Under the pieces are notes generated by a model. The model was not told where the DNA came from. It saw only the letters and a program-made list of their open reading frames with translations, and made no database searches. 5,860 nt of DNA from Pseudonocardiales bacterium (GTDB lineage: Bacteria > Actinomycetota > Actinomycetes > Mycobacteriales > Pseudonocardiaceae). Location: positions 1 to 5,860 of the forward strand of contig JAODNG010000526.1 of NCBI GenBank assembly GCA_025465385.1, given 5' to 3'. Both the position numbers and the translations under genes were made by a program. Of the stretch, positions 1 to 5,860 are shown one piece after another; the first letter of the stretch is position 1; each line of letters begins with the position of its first letter.

Positions 1-392
1 TCTCATCCCGGCTGTGGCTGGGCGGCGAGGAGGAGCTCCTCGCGCTCGATCTCGCTGCTCGCGGGTGGTGGATGTGCTGGGCACCTGACGTAGTGGTCGA
101 GCACGAGCCATCGACCTCCCGCGATCCCCGACGCCGCCGGCAGTTGGGTATCCGCAACACGTTGTGGACAGCGTGGCTGCGCCGCCCACTGCCCAGCGCG
201 CTGCGGCGCACCGGCACGCTGCTGCGCTCCATACCCCGGGACCGGGCCAGCGTGGTGGCGGTCGGCGAGGCGCTCGCTGGACTGGCCTGGGTGCTCCGGG
301 AACGCCGGGTAGTCCCGCCTGATGTCGAGCATGGGTTGCGGTTACTGGAGTTGCCGCAACGACACTCCGCCGCTCGCAGGTATGTTGGCTAG
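1..392 (+). CDS. Family 2 glycosyltransferase, C-terminal part (5' end outside window)
   Basis: The open frame enters from the left edge (first full codon at position 3) and stops at TAG 390-392, giving 129 visible residues. The visible start, SSRLWLGGEEELLALDLAARGW, followed by a WAPDVVVEHEPS segment, is the pattern seen in the late part of GT-A fold, family 2 glycosyltransferases: the acidic GGEEE stretch corresponds to the [E/D]D-type acid region after the acceptor site, then a strand and a His-containing segment. A basic RRRR run and an IRNTLWTAWLRRP segment follow, typical of the amphipathic tail of these enzymes. The nucleotide-sugar binding N-terminal half, including the DxD motif, lies outside the window, so donor and acceptor cannot be named. 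Cell-envelope or small-molecule glycosylation is a guess. An ATG at 72 is internal and is not the start, because the homologous motif begins before it. Family call fairly sure; substrate unknown. Confidence 0.72.
   Translation, partial: SSRLWLGGEEELLALDLAARGWWMCWAPDVVVEHEPSTSRDPRRRRQLGIRNTLWTAWLRRPLPSALRRTGTLLRSIPRDRASVVAVGEALAGLAWVLRERRVVPPDVEHGLRLLELPQRHSAARRYVG
359..386 (+). promoter_or_regulatory. Possible promoter for the zinc-ribbon/rhomboid pair
   Basis: TATGTT at 381-386 fits the actinobacterial -10 pattern TANNNT. ACGACA at 359-364 matches four of six bases of TTGACA with a 16-bp spacer. Transcription would begin near 393, just past the glycosyltransferase stop codon, leaving a leader of about 38 nt that carries the Shine-Dalgarno at 414-422. 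The elements lie inside the end of the upstream gene, so they could be chance matches. Confidence 0.3.
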
Positions 393-413
393 GACGGACG
401 CCGATAGCTGAGC

Positions 414-422
414 AGAAAGGAG
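414..422 (+). promoter_or_regulatory. Shine-Dalgarno that fixes the start of the zinc-ribbon gene at ATG 431
   Basis: AGAAAGGAG at 414-422 is a near-ideal ribosome binding site. It lies 8 nt before ATG 431, the best spacing. The in-frame GTG at 422 overlaps the site itself and therefore cannot be the start it serves. Confidence 0.75.
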
Positions 423-430
423 TGGTTCCG

Positions 431-628
431 ATGGCCCTAGATCCATCAGTCGACATCGGCCGGAAGGTCTGGCGTAGCTGTACCCACTGCCCGAACGCGG
501 ATGGCCTATACCTGCTCAAGTCCAACGCCAACCTCGTGTATGTCCAGTGCCCGCTATGCCACAACACTTGGTGGTTGGACACCAAATTCGGCCAGGGCGG
601 GGGACCCGACAAGTCTGGCAACCCGTAG
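431..628 (+). CDS. Small zinc-ribbon protein (65 aa), function unknown
   Basis: The 65-residue protein carries two CxxC knuckles, C17-x2-C20 (CTHC) and C40-x2-C43 (CPLC), separated by 19 residues that include a GLYLLKSNANLVYVQ strand pattern. This is the layout of a rubredoxin-like zinc ribbon binding one Zn(II). After the second knuckle come HNTWWLD and a flexible Gly/Pro-rich tail (GQGGGPDKSGNP). There is no signal peptide or membrane segment, so it should be cytosolic. The ATG at 431 is chosen because a strong AGAAAGGAG lies 8 nt upstream. The rhomboid gene follows after 54 bp in the same frame, which suggests one transcript. I do not recognise a named family. Small ribbons of this kind may bind nucleic acid or protein partners, but nothing here shows which. 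Real gene: likely, given the ribosome binding site and the four ordered cysteines. Confidence 0.8.
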   Translation: MALDPSVDIGRKVWRSCTHCPNADGLYLLKSNANLVYVQCPLCHNTWWLDTKFGQGGGPDKSGNP

Positions 629-682
629 TCCAACGGCCTCGCCGGCTCGCGACTTCTGGCATCGAACGGGCAAGCTGGCGAG

Positions 683-1462
683 ATGGTGATCCCGGTCCAT
701 GATGTCAACCCGGTTGGTCGTACACCGTGGGTGACCTACCTGCTGATTGCGGCGAACATCGTCGTTTTCCTGCTCACGCCCGCCTCGGCGACTACGGTGA
801 CGGGTGCGGCCGGCCTCGCGCAGACCTGCCAGCAGGAGGCGTTCTATGACCGCTACGCGGCGATCCCCACCGAGCTGGTGCACAACCAGCCGCTGGCGCT
901 GGTTCCGGATGGACGGATTGGGATAGGCCCGCAAGGGCCGGGCTGCCTACTCGGAAGACCGAGTTTCCACAAGAACCCAGTGCTGTCGGCGCTGACGTCG
1001 CTGTTCCTCCACGGCAGCTGGCTACACCTGCTCGGCAACATGCTGTTCTTGTGGATCTTCGGCAACAACATCGAAGATCGGTTCGGCCGGCTCCGATATC
1101 TGCTGTTCTACCTGGCCTGCGGCATGGTCGCCACCTACGGCTTCGCGCTCACCCACACCGACTCCACCGAGGTGCTGATCGGGGCGTCCGGGGCGATCGC
1201 CGGCGTGCTGGGTGCCTATATCGTGCTCTACCCCCGAGCCCGAGTGTGGAGCCTGGTGCCGGTGCTGTTCTTCATCCCGCTACGGCTACCCGCCTGGCTC
1301 GTGCTAGGCCTGTGGTTCGTGTTGCAGTGGATCTACACCTCCGGGTACGCCGTCTCCTCAGCGGGATCAGTCGCCTACGTCGCCCACGTCTTCGGCTTCG
1401 TCTTAGGGGCCCTCGTCGCGCTGACGATGCGCGGCGCAGGCGTGCGCACCCCACGCCCGTGA
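683..1462 (+). CDS. Rhomboid family intramembrane serine protease
   Basis: The 259-residue polytopic membrane protein cleaves transmembrane segments of other proteins within the bilayer. Visible signatures: HGSWLHLLGNMLFLWIFG (residues 110-127, with H115 and oxyanion-type N119), the catalytic serine in GASGA (S169), and the catalytic histidine in AYVAHVFG (H235), giving the Ser-His dyad. About six membrane segments can be traced: 17-35, 102-128, 136-156, 165-183, 189-217 (possibly with a kink) and 228-249. A long first loop (36-100), expected outside the membrane, holds two cysteines, C49 and C88. The opening VIPVHDVNPVGRTPWVTY is typical of actinobacterial rhomboids and resembles, from memory, Rv0110 of M. 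tuberculosis. ATG 683 has only a weak ribosome site (GGCGAG directly adjacent); GTG 686 is an alternative. Substrate unknown. The gene ends 10 bp from the oppositely oriented DUF779 gene. Confidence 0.92.
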   Translation: MVIPVHDVNPVGRTPWVTYLLIAANIVVFLLTPASATTVTGAAGLAQTCQQEAFYDRYAAIPTELVHNQPLALVPDGRIGIGPQGPGCLLGRPSFHKNPVLSALTSLFLHGSWLHLLGNMLFLWIFGNNIEDRFGRLRYLLFYLACGMVATYGFALTHTDSTEVLIGASGAIAGVLGAYIVLYPRARVWSLVPVLFFIPLRLPAWLVLGLWFVLQWIYTSGYAVSSAGSVAYVAHVFGFVLGALVALTMRGAGVRTPRP

Positions 1463-1472
1463 CACCAGCGCG

Positions 1473-1852
1473 TTACGGTGCGGAGCGGTCTACGGAATGC
1501 AGCTCCTCATTGGTGAGCAGGCGGGACCGGATCAGGAACCGCACGCCCTCGGGTGCCTCCAACGAGAACCCGCTGCCGCGACCGGGTACGACGTCGATGG
1601 TCAGATGGGTGTGACGCCAGTACTCGAACTGCGCCGCCGACATCCACACCGGTACCGGTTCGGCAATACCTTCGATGTGCAGCTCGTCGAGCAGCACATC
1701 CGAGCCGCCGGTACGGAATTCGCCAGCCGGGTAGCACATCGGGGAACTGCCGTCGCAGCATCCACCGGATTGGTGGAACATCAGCGGACCGTGGCTCTCC
1801 CGGAGGCGACGGAGCAACTCCGCCGCCTCCGGCGTGTACGAGACGCGTTCCA

Positions 1853-1853
<1 letters not shown>
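1473..1853 (-). CDS. DUF779 family protein, partner of the aldehyde dehydrogenase
   Basis: The 126-residue protein starts at ATG 1853-1851 and stops at TAA 1475-1473. The stretch HQSGGCCDGSSPMCYP (residues 27-42) is the DUF779 signature, with adjacent C32-C33 and C40 as candidate metal or redox ligands. FxTGxxDVLL-type strands and the C-terminal EAPEGVRFLIRSR segment also match this family, which in M. tuberculosis is represented by Rv0459 beside the aldehyde dehydrogenase gene Rv0458 (from memory). The start codon overlaps the dehydrogenase stop in TGATG, so translation is probably coupled and the products are made together. The biochemical role of DUF779 is not established to my knowledge. 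The constant pairing suggests an accessory role to the dehydrogenase, such as a chaperone, metal handler or redox partner, but that is inference. An upstream in-frame start at 2072 lies inside the dehydrogenase gene and is rejected. Confidence 0.9.
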
Positions 1854-3376
<1,523 letters not shown>

Positions 3377-3385
3377 TGGAGAAGT

Positions 3386-3390
3386 CCTCC
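3386..3390 (-). promoter_or_regulatory. Shine-Dalgarno of the aldehyde dehydrogenase gene
   Basis: CCTCC on the plus strand reads GGAGG on the minus strand, 9 nt before the ATG at 3376-3374. It is the clearest ribosome site in the divergent region and settles the dehydrogenase start. Confidence 0.8.
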
Positions 3391-3416
3391 AGCATCGTTG
3401 ATGAAAGTCGACCCCA

Positions 3417-3444
3417 ACGCTAGGGAGGCCGACGTTGCAGTCAC
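3417..3444 (-). promoter_or_regulatory. Possible promoter of the ALDH-DUF779 operon
   Basis: On the minus strand, GTGACT (plus 3439-3444) matches four of six bases of TTGACA. It is followed after 16 bp by TAGCGT (plus 3417-3422), which fits TANNNT. Transcription would start near 3410, giving a leader of about 33 nt that contains the GGAGG site. The -35 element lies across the junction of the two copies of the direct repeat at 3432-3452. A regulator bound there would either block it or need to act with polymerase at close range. Not proven; simple motif reading. Confidence 0.35.
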
Positions 3445-3452
3445 GTTGCAGT
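3432..3452. repeat. Tandem 10-bp direct repeat in the divergent control region (candidate operator)
   Basis: ACGTTGCAGT occurs perfectly at 3432-3441 and again at 3443-3452, a period of 11 bp, so both copies face about the same side of the helix. It lies between the divergent dehydrogenase and regulator genes if the regulator starts at GTG 3482. It overlaps plausible -35 elements in both directions. Tandem direct repeats are the usual binding-site form for SARP-type winged-helix regulators, which fits the C-terminal domain of the adjacent regulator. Binding is inferred, not shown. Confidence 0.5.
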
Positions 3453-3474
3453 GCGGTTTCTACGCGCGCATTAT
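3446..3474 (+). promoter_or_regulatory. Possible leaderless promoter of the GAF regulator gene
   Basis: TTGCAG (3446-3451), inside the second copy of the direct repeat, is separated by 17 bp from CATTAT (3469-3474), a four-of-six match to TATAAT. A start about 7 nt downstream would fall on or next to GTG 3482. The transcript would then be leaderless, as is common in mycobacteria, which would explain why that GTG lacks a properly spaced Shine-Dalgarno. Weak motif match; low certainty. Confidence 0.25.
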
Positions 3475-3481
3475 CGGGGAG

Positions 3482-4930
3482 GTGAACCTGCGGGGTGACC
3501 CGGCGGCCGACGCGGTGCTGCTCGGCCGTGTCCACGACGCCGTGCTGGCGGGCGAACGGTGCCCGGTCGGCCCGCGGACGCTGATCTCCGATTCGTGGCG
3601 ACGGTCGCTGGCTGCGCACGTCGACCCCGACCACGACGAGCCGCCGGTGGTCTATGACCACGACACCCTCGAGGCGATCCGCTCAACGCACCCGCTCGGC
3701 GAGGTGTTATCACTACTGCGGGCCATCCTGGTCAGCATCGCCGACGAGGCCGAGCACATGATGATCGTGACCGACGCCGACGGTCACATCTTGTGGCGCG
3801 AGGGCAAGGCCGACGTGTGCCTGCGGGCCGACCGGGTGCTGCTCACCGAGGGGACGAAGTGGAGCGAGTCGGCCATCGGCACCAACGCGATGGGCACCGC
3901 GCTAGCACTCGGCAGGCCGGTGCAGATTCATTCCGCGGAGCATCTCGTACGTACGTATCACGCGTGGACCTGCGCAGCGGCGCCGGTAGCCGATCCGGAC
4001 AGCGGTTCGGTGGTCGGCGCGATCGACGTGACCGGTCCGCAACACACCCGTCACCCGGCGACGCTGGCGCTGGTTACAGCGGCCGCGCAGTTGGCGCAGG
4101 GGCAGCTCTGGGCGCGGATGACAGCCCGCGATGAATTGTTGCTCCGCCACAACATCGCGCACCTGCGCGGTCCCGGCGCGCTGTTGAGCGCGAGTGGGCG
4201 GGTGATCGCAACAGAGTCCTGCGGCAGGCTTCCGCCCCGGGTGGACATCACGGCGCCGGACCGCCTGGTCATCTTGCCCGATGGGCGCGAGGCGACAGTC
4301 GAGCCGCTGGCCGCGGGATTCTTGTTGCGGATGGCGGGCCGGCAGTGCACCCGTACGCCGACGCTCTCGCTGGCTTTTCTCGGTGCGACGCACCCGGTCG
4401 CCGTGCTTGACGGTCGCACGCTACCTCTGAGCCTGCGACACGCTGAGATCCTCGCGCTGTTGAGCCTGCACCGTCAGGGCATGAGCGCCGAGGCGCTGGC
4501 GATCGCCCTCTACGGTGAGGCGGGCAATCCGGTGACCGCGCGGGCCGAGATGCACCGGCTGCGCGCCCAACTCGGCGACCGCGTCATACGGACACGTCCC
4601 TACCGGCTGGGCGGGGACGTCGATGCGGACTTCCTCGCCGTTCCTCGACTGCTGCAAGCGGGCAGGCTGGCTGAGGCGCTGGCCGCATGGCGAGGGCCGT
4701 TGCTACCCCGTTCCGACGCACTCGGCGTCCGCGAGGAACGCGACGACCTCATCGTCGCCTTGCGCGACGCCGTGCTGCACCGCCGCGACGCCGCTGCACT
4801 GTGGAGTTTCGCGCAAACCGAGACCGGAGCCGACGACATCGACGTGCTGGAGACCCTCGCGACCCTCCTGCCGCCCACCGACACCCGACGGTCCGTCGTG
4901 CTCGCACGGATACGGCGCGGGTTGGCCTGA
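3482..4930 (+). CDS. GAF-domain transcriptional regulator with SARP-like C-terminus
   Basis: The 482-residue protein (from GTG 3482) has an AcoR-like sensor half. It shows an N-terminal ISDSWRRS motif (35-42), then a GAF region of about 76-205 with SIADEAEHMMIVTDADGHILW, GTNAMGTAL (133-141) and HAWTCAAAPV (160-169). A PAS-like stretch with LLSASGRVIA follows (around 217-300). Instead of the sigma-54 AAA+ and Fis domains of AcoR, residues about 295-380 look like a winged helix of the SARP/OmpR type (FLGATHPVAVLDGRTLPLS, then LRAQLGDRVIRTRPYRLGG). Residues about 383-465 look like a helical BTAD-type tail. It is divergent from the aldehyde dehydrogenase operon, so it probably senses an aldehyde or related metabolite and controls that operon and itself. 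The start is uncertain: family-like sequence begins at GTG 3482, but ATG 3401 (509 aa) is open too and would place the direct repeat inside the gene. Whether it activates or represses is unknown. Confidence 0.85.
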   Translation: MNLRGDPAADAVLLGRVHDAVLAGERCPVGPRTLISDSWRRSLAAHVDPDHDEPPVVYDHDTLEAIRSTHPLGEVLSLLRAILVSIADEAEHMMIVTDADGHILWREGKADVCLRADRVLLTEGTKWSESAIGTNAMGTALALGRPVQIHSAEHLVRTYHAWTCAAAPVADPDSGSVVGAIDVTGPQHTRHPATLALVTAAAQLAQGQLWARMTARDELLLRHNIAHLRGPGALLSASGRVIATESCGRLPPRVDITAPDRLVILPDGREATVEPLAAGFLLRMAGRQCTRTPTLSLAFLGATHPVAVLDGRTLPLSLRHAEILALLSLHRQGMSAEALAIALYGEAGNPVTARAEMHRLRAQLGDRVIRTRPYRLGGDVDADFLAVPRLLQAGRLAEALAAWRGPLLPRSDALGVREERDDLIVALRDAVLHRRDAAALWSFAQTETGADDIDVLETLATLLPPTDTRRSVVLARIRRGLA

Positions 4931-4946
4931 CCCGACACGTGCGAGA

Positions 4947-4963
4947 TCGACTCACCGAGTCGA
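4947..4963 (+). terminator. Stem-loop after the regulator gene, possible weak terminator
   Basis: TCGACTC (4947-4953) and GAGTCGA (4957-4963) form a perfect 7-bp stem with a 3-nt ACC loop, beginning 16 nt after the regulator stop codon. No U-rich tract follows, so if it terminates it is of the tail-less kind described in mycobacteria. It could also be a palindromic protein-binding site upstream of the htpG promoter. Confidence 0.35.
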
Positions 4964-4979
4964 CGGCGACGATGCGGCG

Positions 4980-5008
4980 TTGAGCCTCGACGCCACGGCA
5001 CGTACCAT
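4980..5008 (+). promoter_or_regulatory. htpG: Predicted vegetative-type promoter of htpG
   Basis: TTGAGC (4980-4985, four of six matches to TTGACA) is followed after exactly 17 bp by TACCAT (5003-5008, fits TANNNT). Transcription should begin near 5015, giving a leader of about 26 nt with a good Shine-Dalgarno. No CIRCE (TTAGCACTC-type) or HAIR (CTTGAGT with ACTCAAG) inverted repeat is visible between 4931 and 5040, so HrcA or HspR control is not indicated. Confidence 0.5.
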
Positions 5009-5027
5009 TCGTGGAAACGCTTCTTCC

Positions 5028-5035
5028 AGAAAGGA
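5028..5035 (+). promoter_or_regulatory. htpG: Shine-Dalgarno deciding the GTG start of htpG
   Basis: AGAAAGGA at 5028-5035 sits 5 nt before GTG 5041. Together with the conserved N-terminal HtpG sequence, it fixes this GTG, rather than ATG 5101, as the start. The GGA lies within a possible small hairpin formed with TTCC at 5024-5027. Confidence 0.75.
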
Positions 5036-5040
5036 ATCCG

Positions 5041-5860
5041 GTGGACACGCAGGTTGAAACGCTCGAGTTCGAGGCCGAAGCGCGCCAGCTCTTGCAGTTG
5101 ATGGTTCATTCGATTTACTCGAACAAGGACACCTTCCTGCGAGAGCTCATCTCCAACGCCTCCGATGCGTTGGACAAATTACGTCTGGAAGCGTACCGCG
5201 ACAAGGACCTGCAGGTTGATACTTCCGATCTGCACATCGATATCGAGGTCGACAAAGAGCAACGCGCCCTCACTGTGCGCGACAACGGAATCGGCATGTC
5301 CCGCGACGATGTGGTGAAACTCATCGGCACCATAGCGAAATCCGGTACGGTCGAATTCGCGCAGAAGATGAAGGAGTCGAACGATCCGGCGGCCGCGCAG
5401 GACCTCATCGGACAGTTCGGTGTCGGCTTCTATTCCAGCTTCATGGTGGCCGACAAGGTCACGCTGCTGACGCGGCGCGCCGGAGAAGACCACGCCACCA
5501 GGTGGGAATCCAGCGGTGCGGGTACCTACACCATCGAGTCAGTCGACGACGCGCCGCAAGGCACTGCGGTGACCTTGTACCTCAAACCGGAGGACAAGGA
5601 CGATCAACTCTTCGACTACACCGACGCCTGGAAAATCAAGGAGATCGTCAAGCGGTACTCCGACTTCATCGCATGGCCGATCAAGATGGAAGTCGAGCGC
5701 ACGGACAAGGATGGCCAGGCTACCCGCGAAATCGAAACGATCAACTCAATGAAGGCGCTGTGGGCGCGTTCAAAAAATGAAGTTGAAGAACATGAATACA
5801 AGGATTTCTACAAACACGTAAGCCACGACTGGAGCGATCCACTAGAGACCATTAGCATGA
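5041..5860 (+). CDS. htpG: Molecular chaperone HtpG (bacterial Hsp90), N-terminal 273 codons
   Basis: The frame runs from GTG 5041 to the window edge without a stop; the 3' part is outside. HtpG is a cytosolic, ATP-dependent homodimeric chaperone that remodels client proteins with the DnaK system. The GHKL ATPase domain is complete in its motifs: FLRELISNASDALDKLR (32-48, with catalytic E35 and N39), DNGIGM (81-86), GTIAKSG (97-103) and the lid/nucleotide motif GQFGVGFYSSF (124-134). The start of the middle domain is visible after about residue 215 (SDFIAWPIKMEVE, then NSMKALWAR and EYKDFYKH). The protein resembles the M. tuberculosis HtpG (Rv2299c) closely over the visible part, from memory. 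GTG 5041 is preferred because AGAAAGGA lies 5 nt upstream. Base composition falls toward the edge, with AT-ending codons becoming common and a TTA leucine codon at 5185-5187, unlike the neighbouring genes. Confidence 0.97.
   Translation, partial: MDTQVETLEFEAEARQLLQLMVHSIYSNKDTFLRELISNASDALDKLRLEAYRDKDLQVDTSDLHIDIEVDKEQRALTVRDNGIGMSRDDVVKLIGTIAKSGTVEFAQKMKESNDPAAAQDLIGQFGVGFYSSFMVADKVTLLTRRAGEDHATRWESSGAGTYTIESVDDAPQGTAVTLYLKPEDKDDQLFDYTDAWKIKEIVKRYSDFIAWPIKMEVERTDKDGQATREIETINSMKALWARSKNEVEEHEYKDFYKHVSHDWSDPLETISM

Noticed and set aside
422..430. GTG 422 as the start of the zinc-ribbon protein
   Set aside because: It overlaps the Shine-Dalgarno itself; ATG 431 has ideal spacing.
554..934. 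Minus-strand open frame over the zinc-ribbon and rhomboid starts
   Set aside because: Arg-rich, low-complexity translation with no family features; it is the shadow of two well-supported plus-strand genes.
1051..1614. Arg-rich plus-strand frame overlapping the end of the rhomboid gene
   Set aside because: It is a frame-shifted reading of the rhomboid codons that runs into the antisense of DUF779; the composition is typical of an out-of-frame translation.
3946..3957. CGTACGTACGTA short tandem repeat
   Set aside because: It lies inside the conserved GAF segment encoding LVRTYHAW, and family conservation of these residues explains it.
4976..4994. GGCGT / ACGCC stem with 9-nt loop upstream of htpG
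   Set aside because: Only 5 bp, no U-tract, and it overlaps the better-supported -35 element; expected by chance at this GC.
4931..5040. Heat-shock operators (CIRCE or HAIR) before htpG
   Set aside because: Looked for both inverted repeats; TTGAGC at 4980-4985 resembles half of HAIR but has no matching second arm.
5770..5778. A_AAA_AAT slippery-type heptamer in htpG
   Set aside because: HtpG sequence continues in the original frame on both sides as in homologs, with no need for frameshifting. It is part of the AT-rich stretch.

Overview
The window is high-GC DNA (roughly two-thirds G+C by eye) with GTG starts, strong C/G third-position bias and actinobacterial protein families. It most likely comes from a mycobacterium or a close relative such as Nocardia or Rhodococcus. 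This rests on protein resemblance recalled from memory, not on a search, and I cannot name a species.

Left part (1-1462, + strand): the 3' end of a family 2 glycosyltransferase gene, a 65-residue zinc-ribbon protein with an excellent Shine-Dalgarno, and a complete 259-residue rhomboid intramembrane protease. The zinc-ribbon and rhomboid genes lie 54 bp apart in the same reading frame and may be co-transcribed.

Middle part (1473-4930): a divergent aldehyde-oxidation module. On the minus strand are an AldB/ExaC-type NAD-dependent aldehyde dehydrogenase (507 aa) and, joined to it by a one-base TGATG overlap, a DUF779 protein with a conserved Cys-Cys...Cys cluster. Facing away on the plus strand is a GAF-domain regulator with an AcoR-like sensor half, but with a SARP-type winged-helix/BTAD-like C-terminus in place of the sigma-54 AAA+ and Fis domains. 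Between them is a short control region with a perfect 10-bp direct repeat (period 11 bp) overlapping plausible -35 elements for both directions. The likely logic is that the regulator senses an aldehyde, alcohol or related metabolite and controls the dehydrogenase operon. The dehydrogenase operon runs head-on into the rhomboid gene with only 10 bp between stop codons.

Right part (4931-5860, + strand): a good vegetative-type promoter, a short leader with possible small hairpins near the Shine-Dalgarno, and the first 273 codons of htpG (Hsp90), which leaves the window. The htpG segment becomes clearly more AT-rich toward the window edge.

No tRNA, rRNA, CRISPR array, insertion sequence or attachment site was seen. 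The candidates closest to being new are the GAF-SARP regulator with its shared direct-repeat site, and the coupled ALDH-DUF779 pair.
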